Source: Variovorax davisae (GTDB lineage Bacteria; Pseudomonadota; Gammaproteobacteria; Burkholderiales; Burkholderiaceae_C). Taken from it: a stretch of DNA of 64,000 bases. The stretch spans positions 186,001 to 250,000 of the forward strand of contig NZ_JASZYS010000003.1 in NCBI RefSeq assembly GCF_030316845.1, in the 5' to 3' direction. The translations under genes were made by a program, and so were the position numbers. Each line of letters begins with the position of its first letter. Position 1 is the stretch's first letter. This document shows, piece after piece, positions 49,636-59,460 of this stretch. The notes beneath the pieces were generated by a model. It worked only from the letters and a program-made list of their open reading frames with translations. It had not been told where the DNA came from and ran no database searches.

Positions 49636-52600
49636 ATGAGCGAGCAGCAGCCGGGGAAGCCGACCCGCAAGACCGATTTCGACGAGATGGACAAGGTGGT
49701 GCCCGCGGACGGCCGCGACAGTGTCCCGGTGGTCGCTCTCGGCGGCTCGGCCGGTGGAATCCGAGCCCTGGTTTCCTTCTTCGCCACCGTCCCGGTGGAC
49801 TCCGGCCTAGCCTACGTGGTCGTGCTGCACCTGTCAGCCGAGCACGAGAGCACGCTGGCGGATTTGCTGCAGCGCGGTGTCTCGATGCAGGTGGTGCAGG
49901 TCCAGACCACCCTGCGCATCGTGCCCAACCATGTTTACGTGATCCCGCCGCGTCGCTCCTTACGCGCCATCGACGGCAACCTGGAGCTTGGTGAACTCGT
50001 TTCGGACCATGGGCGGCATGTGGCCGTCGACCTTTTTTTCCGGACGCTGGCCGACACGCATGGCCCGCGCTCGGCGGCGATCGTGCTCTCAGGCGCCGAC
50101 GGCGACGGCGCTAGCGGCATTAAGCGGGTGAAGGAGCGCGGCGGTCTAACGGTCGCCCAGGATCCAGACCAGGCCGAGCATGGCGGCATGCCGAGCGCGG
50201 CGATCGCCACCGGCATGGTTGACTGGGTGCTGCCGGTCGAGGACATGGTGGGCAAGCTGCTCCAGTATTTCCGCCTCGAGCACCGGCTGCGCCTGCCGCC
50301 CGAGAACGGGCCGCCCACGGCGCTGGAGCGCCCGTCTGCCATCAACGATGAATCCGCGCTGCGCGACGTGCTGACCTTCCTGCGCACCCGCACCGGTCGG
50401 GACTTCTCCTACTACAAGCGCGCGACCATCCTCCGGCGCATCGGGCGGCGCATGCAGGTGAACGGCATCGACGACCTGCCCGGCTACCTGGGCTGCCTGC
50501 GCACCCGCCCCGGCGAGGCCGGTGCCCTGTTGCAGGACCTGCTGATCAGCGTGACCAACTTCTTCCGCGACGCGGAGTGCTTCACTGCACTCGAGTCGCA
50601 GATCCCGTCGCTCTTCTCCGGTAAAGGCCCCAACGACAGCCTGCGCATCTGGATTGCCGCCTGCGCCACGGGCGAGGAGGCTTACTCGATCGCGATGCTG
50701 CTGAGCGAACACGCCCGCATGCTGGAGTCTCCGCCATTGATTCAGGTCTTTGCCACCGACCTTGACGAAGAGGCGATCCAGGCCTCACGCGATGGCATCT
50801 ATCCGAGCGCCATCGAGGCCGACGTCTCCGAGGACCGCCTGCGCCGCTTCTTCACCAAGGAGCATCGCGGCTATCGCGTGCGGCGCGAGCTGCGGGAGAT
50901 GGTGCTGTTCGCCGTGCACGATGTCCTCAAGGACTCGCCCTTCTCGCGCCTCGATCTAATCAGCTGCCGGAACCTGTTGATCTACCTGAACCGCGAGGCG
51001 CAGGCCCGGGTGTTCGAGACCTTCCAGTTCGCGCTGCTGCCGGGCGGCAAACTGTTCCTGGGCTCTTCCGAATCAGTCGAGGACGGCAGCCCCCTGTTCG
51101 GCGTGATCGACAAGAAGCACCGTGTCTACGTCCAGCGTCCGACGGCGCGCAGCGGCCTGCCGGTGCCCAGGGGACCCGGAACCCTCGCATTGGCTTTGGA
51201 GGCCCAGCAGGCGGCCCAGGCCGGCCCCGTGACTGCGACCGGGGCGGTGGCGACCAACAACCCACAGCCCGCGAACCGATCCCGTCCGGTCGAGGCCGCG
51301 CGCCACACCTCGTGGGGCGATCTGCACCTGCGGCTGCTGGAACAGCTGGCACCGCCATCGATCCTGGTGGACGGCGAATACGACATCGCCCATCTGTCGG
51401 CGAGCGCGGGCCGGTTCCTCCAATACAGCGGCGGCGAGCCCAGCCGCAATCTGCTGCGGGCAGTCAATCCGAGCCTACGCATCGAGTTGCGCGCGGCGCT
51501 CTATCAGGCGGCCCAGAGCAGGAGCGCGGCCGAGGTGACCGACGTGCAGGTCGAACTCGGCGAGGAGCCTTTGTCAATCTCGATCCGGGTCGTGCCGTTC
51601 AACGAGGTCGGCGCCGACATGTTCCTGGTAATGTTGCAGGCACAGGCGCCCGAGGCTCTCACGGCCACGGCGGTGGAGCCCTCGCTGCGCGGCGACTCCG
51701 ACCCGGTGGCGCGCCACCTCGACCGCGAACTCGAGCGCCTAAAGTCGCACCTGCGCGACACCGTCGAGCAGTACGAAGCGTCGACCGAGGAGCTGAAGGC
51801 CAGCAATGAAGAACTGCAGGCGATGAACGAGGAACTGCGTTCCGCCACCGAGGAACTGGAGACCAGCCGCGAGGAACTGCAATCGATCAACGAGGAGCTC
51901 ACCACAGTCAACCACGAGCTCAAGAGCAAGGTGGATGAACTTGGCCACGCCAACAGCGACATGCACAACCTGATGGACGCCACCGCGATCGCCACTGTGT
52001 TCCTCGACCGCGAATTGCGGATCACGCGCTACACGCCATCGGCCGTCACTCTGTTCAACCTGATACCCACCGACGTCGGCCGGCCGCTGACCGATCTCAC
52101 GACCCAGCTGCTTTATCACGACTTGGGCGAGGATGCCCAGCGCGTGCTCGAACGCCTGGTGCCGGTGGAGCGCGAGGTCAGCCAGTCTGACGGCAAGTGG
52201 TACCTGGCGCGTCTGCTGCCCTACCGCACCATCGACGACCGCATCGCGGGGGTGGTCCTCTCGTTCGTCAACATCACCGAGCGCAAGCAAGCCGAGGAGG
52301 TGCGGCTCTGGCTGTCGGCCGTCGTGACCTCGTCCTCCGATGCGATCGTGAGCTTCTCGCTCGACCGCACCATCCTAAGCTGGAACGGCGGGGCCGAGCG
52401 CATTTTCGGCTATACGGCCGAGGAGGCGATCGGGCAACCGCTGTCCCTGCTGTCGGTCGACGGCGACGCCGACTCCGAGGAACTGATCGCGCGAATCGCC
52501 ACCTCGCAGACCGTGCAGAACTTTGAGACGGTGCGGCGCGGCAAGGACGGGGTGGAGGTCGCGGTGTCGTTGACCGTCTCGCCGATCCACGACGAATCGG

Positions 52601-54264
52601 GCCGGGTGATGGCGGGCACCGCGACCGCGCGCGATATCACCGCTGCCAACAAGGTGGCGGCAGCCTTGCGTGACAGCCGCGAGCAGTTGCGCCTGGTGAT
52701 CGAGAACGCCAACGAGTTCGCCATTTTCTCCACCGATCTGGAGCGCCGGATCTCGACCTGGAACGCGGGTGCGCAGCAGCTTCTAGGCTATACCGAGGAA
52801 GAGGTGCTGGGCCAACCGGCCGACATCATCTTCACCGACGAAGACCGCGCGACGGGCGCTCCGGTGCGCGAGGCGCAGGTCGCCCGCGATACCGGACGCG
52901 CAGGCGACGACCGCTTTCACCAGCGCAAGGACGGCACGCGGTTCTGGGCCAGCGGCGCGATGATGCTCATGCGCGATGCCACGGGACAGGCCGTGGGCTT
53001 CGTGAAGGTGCTGCGCGACCAGACCCAGGTCCGCAACGCGCAGCAGCTTGCCGAGCAGAGCCAGGCTGAGCTCGTCGAGGCCTTGCGCGGCAACCAGTCG
53101 GCATTCGAGGCGCTGGAGGCTGCGGACGCGGCCAAGGATCGATTCCTGGCCGTGCTCTCGCACGAGCTGCGCAATCCGCTGGCGTCGATCGCCTCCGCGG
53201 CATCGGTGCTTGACGCCGCCGCCCCCGACGCCGACGCCGATCGCACTCGGGCGGCCGAGGTGGTGAAGCGACAGTCGGCCGCGATGGCGATGCTGCTCGA
53301 TGATCTGCTCGACATCTCGCGCTTGCGTCTGGGGCGCCTCGCCATGCAGTTGAAGCCGACCGACATCGGGGAGGTGATCGACAGCGCCATCGAAGCCACC
53401 CGTCCAACCGTGCAAGCCGCCGACCACCAGTTGTTGGTGCAGCTGCCGTCCAATGGCCTGGAGGTCGACGCCGACGCTGGCCGACTGTCGCAGGTGGTCG
53501 GCAACCTGATCGACAATGCCGCCAAGTACACGCCACCGGGCGGGCACATCACAGTCTCAGCCGACGTGGTGGAGGACGAGGTGGTGGTCACCGTCGCCGA
53601 TGACGGGATCGGCATGGAGCCGGCGGACATCGAAGAGATGTTCGACATGTTCACCCAGGCCTCGGGGACGGCGGGCCACAGCAACGGCGGGTTGGGCATA
53701 GGTCTGGCACTCTCGCGTAGCATCGTGCAGCTGCACGGGGGGCATATCAGCGCCCGTTCGGCAGGTCCTGGCAAGGGAAGCCAGTTCCGCTTCACCTTGC
53801 CGCTGCTGCGTGCCACGACCGCGCGCGATGCGATGCATATACATGCCAACGCGACACCGCGCGTCACGCGCCCGACGGGCGATGCGACCGTGCTGGTCGC
53901 TGATGACAACGCCGACGCCGCCTGGGGCATTGCCAAATTGCTCGAGATGTCCGGCTTCAAGGTGATGGTGGCCAGCAATGGCATCGAAGCGCTCGAATTG
54001 GCCCTGCGCCACAAGCCCGAGGTTGCCCTGCTCGACATCGGGATGCCGGACATCGACGGACACGAGGTCGCACGCCGGCTGCGCGCCCTGGACAATGCGC
54101 AGATGGTACTTATCGCGGCGACCGGCTGGGGGCAGGATGCCGACGTGCGGGAGTCGCTGGCGGCGGGCTTTGATGCGCATCTGACCAAGCCGGTGGATGT
54201 GAAGCACCTTCGCGTGCTCATGGCTCAGCAACTCGCGCGCCGCCAAGAGGGCGCGGCGCCCTAG
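49636..54264 (+). CDS. CheB-CheR-PAS-histidine kinase-receiver hybrid protein
   Basis: 1542 residues in one frame. Order: CheB methylesterase (about 30-215, VVALGGSAGG), CheR helical and SAM-binding domains (about 240-490, IWIAACATGEEAYSI), a linker with a PAS-like fold, and a long coiled coil (about 695-775, repeated EELKASNEEL / EELRSATEEL). Three PAS domains follow (about 785-1140), then DHp with VLSHELRNPLASI (about 1173), an ATPase domain (NLIDNAAKY, GGLGIGLALS) and a receiver with Asp 1467 in LLDIGMPD. Such fusions are thought to couple methylation-type adaptation to a phosphorelay. GAGG precedes the ATG. There is no separate output regulator beside it. Confidence 0.95.
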   Translation: MSEQQPGKPTRKTDFDEMDKVVPADGRDSVPVVALGGSAGGIRALVSFFATVPVDSGLAYVVVLHLSAEHESTLADLLQRGVSMQVVQVQTTLRIVPNHVYVIPPRRSLRAIDGNLELGELVSDHGRHVAVDLFFRTLADTHGPRSAAIVLSGADGDGASGIKRVKERGGLTVAQDPDQAEHGGMPSAAIATGMVDWVLPVEDMVGKLLQYFRLEHRLRLPPENGPPTALERPSAINDESALRDVLTFLRTRTGRDFSYYKRATILRRIGRRMQVNGIDDLPGYLGCLRTRPGEAGALLQDLLISVTNFFRDAECFTALESQIPSLFSGKGPNDSLRIWIAACATGEEAYSIAMLLSEHARMLESPPLIQVFATDLDEEAIQASRDGIYPSAIEADVSEDRLRRFFTKEHRGYRVRRELREMVLFAVHDVLKDSPFSRLDLISCRNLLIYLNREAQARVFETFQFALLPGGKLFLGSSESVEDGSPLFGVIDKKHRVYVQRPTARSGLPVPRGPGTLALALEAQQAAQAGPVTATGAVATNNPQPANRSRPVEAARHTSWGDLHLRLLEQLAPPSILVDGEYDIAHLSASAGRFLQYSGGEPSRNLLRAVNPSLRIELRAALYQAAQSRSAAEVTDVQVELGEEPLSISIRVVPFNEVGADMFLVMLQAQAPEALTATAVEPSLRGDSDPVARHLDRELERLKSHLRDTVEQYEASTEELKASNEELQAMNEELRSATEELETSREELQSINEELTTVNHELKSKVDELGHANSDMHNLMDATAIATVFLDRELRITRYTPSAVTLFNLIPTDVGRPLTDLTTQLLYHDLGEDAQRVLERLVPVEREVSQSDGKWYLARLLPYRTIDDRIAGVVLSFVNITERKQAEEVRLWLSAVVTSSSDAIVSFSLDRTILSWNGGAERIFGYTAEEAIGQPLSLLSVDGDADSEELIARIATSQTVQNFETVRRGKDGVEVAVSLTVSPIHDESGRVMAGTATARDITAANKVAAALRDSREQLRLVIENANEFAIFSTDLERRISTWNAGAQQLLGYTEEEVLGQPADIIFTDEDRATGAPVREAQVARDTGRAGDDRFHQRKDGTRFWASGAMMLMRDATGQAVGFVKVLRDQTQVRNAQQLAEQSQAELVEALRGNQSAFEALEAADAAKDRFLAVLSHELRNPLASIASAASVLDAAAPDADADRTRAAEVVKRQSAAMAMLLDDLLDISRLRLGRLAMQLKPTDIGEVIDSAIEATRPTVQAADHQLLVQLPSNGLEVDADAGRLSQVVGNLIDNAAKYTPPGGHITVSADVVEDEVVVTVADDGIGMEPADIEEMFDMFTQASGTAGHSNGGLGIGLALSRSIVQLHGGHISARSAGPGKGSQFRFTLPLLRATTARDAMHIHANATPRVTRPTGDATVLVADDNADAAWGIAKLLEMSGFKVMVASNGIEALELALRHKPEVALLDIGMPDIDGHEVARRLRALDNAQMVLIAATGWGQDADVRESLAAGFDAHLTKPVDVKHLRVLMAQQLARRQEGAAP

Positions 54265-54361
54265 GGGTTGCCCCTTGGCCTACACCGCCTGCTGCGTGCC
54301 GGACTACGAGGGTCGCGGTCGCAATCCCTAGAGTGACGGGGTCTACCGTCGAAGGAGATCC

Positions 54362-54699
54362 ATGACCAACAGCAGCATTTTCGGCGGCGAGCACGCGCCG
54401 GCGCGCCCGCGAGGCACCGACGTCGATGCGCTCGGTCCGAGCGATTCCAGCGACAGCGGCAGCGACGTCCAAGCCGACCGCAACCGCTCGGCCCTTCCCG
54501 ATGAAGGGTCGGGGGGCGCGCTGCCGATCGCGCACGCAAGCAGCTCCGATGCAGGCGGCACCGGCGAGCGGGGGTCGGTTGATGGAGCGCGCCGCGAGCC
54601 GATGCCGACATCCTTCCCGACCGCATCGGAACGTTTCCGCAGGACGCGCTCGACACGGCGGTCTCCCTCGACGATCCGGAAGCAGTGAACTGGCCATAA
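54362..54699 (+). pseudogene. small acidic protein gene with one frameshift
   Basis: GAAGGAG precedes the ATG. MTNSSIFGGEHAPARPRGTD, then LGPSDSSDSGSDVQADRN and GTGERGS, is a pattern I know from short disordered proteins that are often mislabelled chemotaxis protein. Near 54597 the frame must shift to give ADILPDRIGTFPQDALDTAV and SLDDPEAVNWP with a stop at 54699, the expected family end. As written, the protein ends in a basic shifted tail at 54688. Confidence 0.6.
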
Positions 54700-54739
54700 G
54701 CGGGGATGACGATGCCAAAGAAGACGACGACGAAGCCTG

Positions 54740-55050
54740 AGCAGGCCGGTTTGCGCGTAAAACACCATTCGCTCCAGCGTTGCCTGATCCTGCTCGCGTT
54801 TTGCGCGGTACAGGTCGAGCATGCCGGCGAGCGCCTCGGTGGTGACATCCGGGCGTCGGATCGACAGCCGACGGTCTGCGGCCCGACGCACGACCCGCTG
54901 TTGACGCAGCACGTCCAGCGCCACCTGGACCTTGTTGCGGGGCGCATGCAACTTGACCTGCAGTGTCGCCAAGGTCCATCCGCCGGCGTCCGGCGGGTCC
55001 GATCGCAGGGCGGCATGACCTCGTTCAGTTCTTTTGCATTGGGATAGCGT
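54740..55050 (-). pseudogene. RecQ-type helicase C-terminal remnant
   Basis: PNAKELNEVMPPC and, after a frame shift, LATLQVKLHAPRNKVQVALDVL, then MLDLYRAKREQDQATLERMVF and YAQTGL fit the winged-helix/zinc region of RecQ-family ATP-dependent DNA helicases. It stops matching before the next cysteines. Motor domains are absent. Confidence 0.55.
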
Positions 55051-55253
55051 CCCGCTAGACGGCATCGGCCAGGCTGGCGGCCGATGCCATTGGGGTCGAC
55101 ATCGCGTTCGCCGATGGAAGCACACGCTCCTTCCATCCGGACTTCGTGCGGCCCGTTCGCGCCACGCAGGCCGGCCCTCCGCGCTCCACGAATGACCCGA
55201 CCCTGGGCCCGCACTTCGAAGAAGGTGGCGCAAGTTGAAGGTGGCGATGGCCA

Positions 55254-56144
55254 CTAACGTCGTGACTGTCGGTCGAGCCGGTCGATCAGCGCCGGCACCT
55301 CGCCCGCGAGCTCCCGCGCCAGGTAGCCGACCGCCCCGTATCGCCGCGCCAGCGACGCGCCGGCGCGTGCATGCACGAGCACGCCCCAGGCACAGGCCTG
55401 CAAGGCAGGCAGTCCCCGCGCCGCGAAGCCGCCGATGAGACCGGCCAGCGTGTCGCCCGACCCCGAGGTGCCGAGCCCCGGACCACCACCCGAGAAGCGC
55501 CGGGCGCGACCGTCGGGCCGCGCGACGTGCGTGCGCGCGCCCTTGAGCGCCACCACCGCGTTCCAATGCATCGCGGCTTCCTGCGCGACGGCCAGCGGTT
55601 GCTCGCAGATGACTTCCTTGGTCAGTCCGCACAGGTAGGCCATCTCGCCCGCATGGGGCGTCAGGACCACGTCGTTCGAACAGAACGGTCCCTCGCGGAC
55701 GATCGAAATCGCCAGCGCATCCAGGATCACCGTGCTGCCGAGAACATCGACAGCATCGCTCGCACGAACATCACGCTGCGCGTTTTATCCTGCATGCCCG
55801 GCCCCATGACCAGCGCTTTCACGCCCTCGGCGATTGGTGCGAGGGCGTCGCACCCGCTCACATCGAAGCCGCCGTCCGGCGTCTCCGCGAGCGCGATGAC
55901 CCGGGCCTCCGGAATCGCGAGCGCCAGGCCCGATGCCACGCGCTCGGGCGCCGCGATCGTGAGCTTGCCGGCGCCCGCACGAAGTGCTGCCGTGGCAGCG
56001 CAGCGCGGCGCCTGGGATCTCGACACTGCCGGCGACTACCAGGACATGGCCGCGCCCCTCCTTGTCGGCATCCGGGCCGAGTTCGGGCAGCGGCCATTGA
56101 TGGAGCGTGGCTTCGGTCAGTGGCGCAGCGCGGGACTCGGCCAT
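55254..56144 (-). pseudogene. nnrD: ADP/ATP-dependent NAD(P)H-hydrate dehydratase, two frameshifts
   Basis: The enzyme repairs hydrated NAD(P)H. Pieces in order: RGHVLVVAGSVEIPGAA, then in another frame ATAALRAGAGKLTIAAPERV and GVKALVMGPGMQ. A third frame gives GSTVILDALAISIV, VLTPHAGEMAYL, VVALKGARTHVARPDG and the nucleotide-binding GTSGSGDTLAGLIGG. The breaks are near 56025 and 55745, each repaired by one base. The full length of about 296 residues fits the family. It begins 18 bases after the histidine phosphatase gene. Confidence 0.75.
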
Positions 56145-56162
56145 GGGCGCAGGCTCGGCGTT

Positions 56163-56921
56163 TCAGGGCTCGGGCGCCACGGCCTGATCGGCGGCAGTGG
56201 TGACCGGCATGGCCGCCTCGCGCAGCGGCGCGACGAAATTGGCCAGTTCCAGCTGCAGGGCCTCGTCCACGTCTCTGCGACGCAGGGCGCGGTATGCGGT
56301 GATGCCGCAGTTGGGCACGTCGCCCTGACGGTCGATGTCGAGAATCTGTTTCTTGTCCATGTGCTCGAGCAGGTAGCGCATGCAATTGACGATAACCTGG
56401 TGCGCGACCACGAGCACACGGCAGCCCGCGTACTCGCGCGTCACCATCTCGAGCATGCTGCGCAGGCGCAGGATCACGTCGCACCAGCTTTCGCCACCGG
56501 GCGGGCGGAAGTAAAACTTGCCCACGTGCACGCGCTGCTCGTTGAGCTCGGGATGCTTTTGCTGGATGCCCAGCTTGGTCAGGCGATCGAGGATGCCGAA
56601 CTCCTTCTCGCGCAGACGCTAGTCGAGCCGCAGTTTCGGCGTCACCCCGGAGGCCTCGGCCAGCAGGCGCGCGGTCTCCTGTGCACGCAGATAGGGCGAG
56701 CACAGGATGACCTGCGGCTGCTTGTCCTTCGGCAAGGTCGCGAACCAGTCACCGAGGGCGGACGACTGCGCCCGTCCGAGTGCCGACAGCGGCACATCGA
56801 TGTCGCGCCAGTCGAGCTCGATCAGGACCTTTCCCCCCGACTCGGCGGCGTCGCGCGCCAAGTTTCCCGCACTTTGTCCATGGCGGACGAGCTAAAGGGC
56901 CTGGGACCAGCTGGAATGCAT
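56163..56921 (-). pseudogene. histidine phosphatase family gene with two amber codons
   Basis: One continuous frame is interrupted twice by TAG. MHSSWSQAL-stop-LVRHGQSAGNLARD has the catalytic RHG just after the first amber (56892-56894). LSALGRAQSSALG and VILCSPYLRAQETARLL follow, then LRLD-stop-RLREKEFGIL with the second amber at 56619-56621, where the family has Glu. GGESWCDVILRL and VLVVAHQVIVNCMRYLL (second catalytic His) complete the phosphoglycerate-mutase-like fold. Both are single-base substitutions in frame, not indels. Confidence 0.75.
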
Positions 56922-57256
56922 GGAATGAACATGGCACGTGCGACAGCGGCCGATCCGAAGCGCGCGGCGCGACATTACGCAGGCCGAATCCGACATCGAT
57001 GCCGGTGGGCCCCGTCCGTCTGCCTTTCAGGGGTGGCTAAGGCCGGGGGCGGGCGCTTGCATCAAATCGTTTACGTGCCAGGGGCCCTTTCGTTTTCAAA
57101 TTCGAGCTAGTTGGCTGCGGACCCACTACCGGCTTCGCTCTAAGCGCCGTGCTGGCTTGATAGGCCAGGCAGCCACTGCGTCCGCAAAGACAACAGATGA
57201 ATGAAACCAGGGGGTCAGATCTTTATGTCGCAAGGGGGTCAGTTCCGAATGCCAGG
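56922..57256. other. no recognised gene; two GGGGGTCAG copies
   Basis: Intergenic sequence with short plus-strand frames but no supported gene. GGGGGTCAG occurs twice near 57211 and 57235, just before the truncated NTF2-like fragment, and may mark a recombination scar. Confidence 0.35.
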
Positions 57257-57408
57257 GTCGTGTAACGACCAAGTCGGGCCAGTCATACAACAGCCAGTAT
57301 TGCTACGTCTGTCGCCTTGAGGGCGGGCAACTCAAGGAACTGACCGAGTACATGGATAGTGCGCTGGCCGAAGCGGTGCTCACGCCGCCCACGAGAGCGG
57401 GCACATGA
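57257..57408 (+). pseudogene. NTF2/SnoaL-like protein, 3' fragment
   Basis: TTKSGQSYNSQYCYVCRLEGG then LKELTEYMDSALAEAVL is the C-terminal half of a SnoaL-like (nuclear transport factor 2 fold) protein. The first half is missing. Its TGA overlaps the ATG of the MerR gene (ATGA), so the two were once an operon. Confidence 0.6.
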
Positions 57409-57878
57409 GCGATACGGGCCTACGCATAGGTGAGTTGGCGGCGCGCAGCAATCGCAGCGTGCACGCCATCCGCTGGTACGAGTCGCAAGGGCTGATGCCC
57501 GGCGTCGCCCGCGACGCTGGCGGCCGGCGCGTCTACCACGTCATTCACCTCGGCTGGCTGGATCTGATGCATCGGCTGCGCCGCACCGGATCGATTGCTG
57601 AAATGCGCGAGTACACCGCGCTCGTGCGCGAGGGTCGGAGCAGCTTGGGCCAGCGCAAGGAACTGCTGCAGGCTTACTGCGTGCGCGCCCAGGCCACCAT
57701 CACCCAGTGGCTGCAGGCCTTGGAACTCATCGACGGCAAGATTGCGTTCTATGACGAGTGGTTGGCCACGGGCCAGCCCCCCGCGTTGTTGCCGCACCAA
57801 AGCCGCCCCGAAGCGCTGCCGACCGCAGCGCGTGCACCCAAAAAGCTCCGCAAGCCTCGTTGCTCTCCCGAGCGCTAG
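57405..57878 (+). CDS. MerR family transcriptional regulator
   Basis: 157 residues. The winged helix-turn-helix reads LRIGELAARSNRSVHAIRWYESQGLMPG, followed by GGRRVYHVIHLGWLDLMHRLR and a coiled-coil dimerisation helix (AQATITQWLQALELIDGKIAF). There is no cysteine pattern for metal sensing, so a small-molecule or redox-insensitive sensor is likely. It presumably controlled the adjacent NTF2-like gene, now truncated. Confidence 0.88.
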   Translation: MSDTGLRIGELAARSNRSVHAIRWYESQGLMPGVARDAGGRRVYHVIHLGWLDLMHRLRRTGSIAEMREYTALVREGRSSLGQRKELLQAYCVRAQATITQWLQALELIDGKIAFYDEWLATGQPPALLPHQSRPEALPTAARAPKKLRKPRCSPER

Positions 57879-58068
57879 TGATTGCTTAGGCTCCGATTGA
57901 AAGTCCGCTTGCTTGATTTACCCACTACTGCTCACAATACGGAGCTCGTGCACACTTACGGGCCGTAAGGCAGAATGTGGACGGGTGCCGTGCCAAGTAA
58001 GCAGGAGTGGAGAGGAACTGCATGGGTGCCTCTGGCACATCAGACCGGCGTGAACCTATACTGCGTTG

Positions 58069-58270
58069 TCACATATCCAACGCCGGGAGCTCGAGGTGGG
58101 CACCAGCGATGAATTGCCCGGGGATGTTCGAACGTTGCAGGAGACGCAACCTTGTTGTGCGCGCCTGCTCCTGGTCAGCATCTCCCATCGCCGGGCCCAT
58201 GGAGTCCCCCGCCCCGGTATCGATCAGGATGTTGTTCTCGTCGTGAACGAAAGCAGCGCTGTCCATTGGC
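58069..58270 (-). pseudogene. metallo-beta-lactamase-fold hydrolase remnant
   Basis: AFVHDENNILIDTGAGDSMGP matches the first strands of MBL-fold hydrolases (LIDTGAG). The HxHxDH zinc motif is absent, because the frame ends at 58069 after an unrelated-looking tail. Confidence 0.45.
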
Positions 58271-58555
58271 CTTGCGAAGGCACGTTGTGGGCATGTCCAC
58301 GTAGCCGCGAAGAGCTGCCACGGTCGTCCCAGAGTGACCAACGCGCGCCGCGTCACAAGGTCATCGGGCGGTGACTTGGCCGTGCCCGCCACGTCCTCGC
58401 CGCCGGGTCGACATCAGGTCTCGCAGCCGCCCATGCGATAAACTTGGATCTGGCAGCCCGGATAGCGCCCGATCTATGGCTACTTCGTACCACCTGTGGC
58501 ATGGTACGTGGTGTCGAAATCACATTAGGCAACGCGCCTGCGCTCAAGCACTTCC

Positions 58556-59164
58556 ATGCCATCTGATACCCTGGTTCAACAACTCGCGTTCCTCCGCGAG
58601 ATCGACAGGCTCAAGTCCGTGACACGACAGTCACCGCTCTTGGATTGCAGTCGCAAGGAGAACAGTGCAGAGCACTCTTGGCACCTGGCCATGTATGGCT
58701 TGCTTCTGCGAGAACACGCCAGTTCAGGGGTCAATTCCGAACGAGTGATCAAGATGCTTTTGATACACGACATCGTCGAAGTCGACGTAGGTGACACGCC
58801 GCTACACGGCGGTGCCTCTCAGCCCATGCAAGCTGAACTGGAGCACAAGGCGGCCTGCAGGTTGTTTGGTCTGTTGCCCGAACCCCAAAGCTCGGAATTT
58901 CTGAAACTCTGGCATGAGTTTGAAGAAGGCGACTCCGAAGACGCACGTTTTGCCAAGGCGCTTGACCGAGTGCAGCCACTGATTGCCAATGTCCTCACTG
59001 GCGGAGGAACGTGGACTGATGGTCGCGTCGACCTCTTCCAAGTGCTGGAAAGGTATGGTCCGACGATCCGCCGCGGTTCACCAGTACTCTGGAGCGCCTG
59101 CGAGGCCATGGTTTGCGAGCATTTTGCTCGCAACCGGCCGCCTTCGCGCGCAGATTCTGCCTGA
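58556..59164 (+). CDS. HD domain phosphohydrolase (YfbR-like)
   Basis: 202 residues. The metal-binding residues of the HD superfamily appear as RKENSAEHSWHLA, then IHDIVEVDVGD. The arrangement matches YfbR-type 5'-deoxynucleotidases and related hydrolases. It would dephosphorylate nucleotides in the cytoplasm. The start reads MPSDTLVQQLAFLREIDRLK, the usual beginning of this group. No operon partners. Confidence 0.88.
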   Translation: MPSDTLVQQLAFLREIDRLKSVTRQSPLLDCSRKENSAEHSWHLAMYGLLLREHASSGVNSERVIKMLLIHDIVEVDVGDTPLHGGASQPMQAELEHKAACRLFGLLPEPQSSEFLKLWHEFEEGDSEDARFAKALDRVQPLIANVLTGGGTWTDGRVDLFQVLERYGPTIRRGSPVLWSACEAMVCEHFARNRPPSRADSA

Positions 59165-59385
59165 TTGGCGACGGCCGGTTCTGGCCGACCGCAGCGGAAC
59201 GGCCAGGCCGCCGACCCCAGGAATGTCCGTGACTCGCCGCTTCGGCGCAAGGCCCTGGATCTGGCAGACGGATGGCTAGAGGAGAGTCGAATCGAATGGC
59301 CACAAGGATTTGACGCTCCTACTGCAGGAGGCGATGGAGCGAGAGAAGGCGCGATCACCCTCGTGAAAGAACCACGATCAGATCC
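59165..59385. repeat. diverged repeat, copy 1
   Basis: About 220 bases between two genes that align with 62979-63188. Shared blocks include GGCCAGGCCGCCGACC, AGGCCTGGATCTGGC-like, CTGCAGGAGGCG and GTGAAA-AACCACG. Identity is clear but imperfect, with small gaps. No ORF is conserved between copies, so a non-coding element is likely. Confidence 0.65.
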
Positions 59386-59460
59386 GTCCAGGCATAGAGG
59401 TGAGGTGAAGGGAAGCTTCGCAACACCGATGAGTCTTAACGCTTTTGACGAAACTACAAG

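Noticed and set aside
52917-54221. 434-codon minus-strand open frame
   Set aside because: Shadow of the kinase and receiver part of the long hybrid gene; Ser/Arg-rich without any motif.
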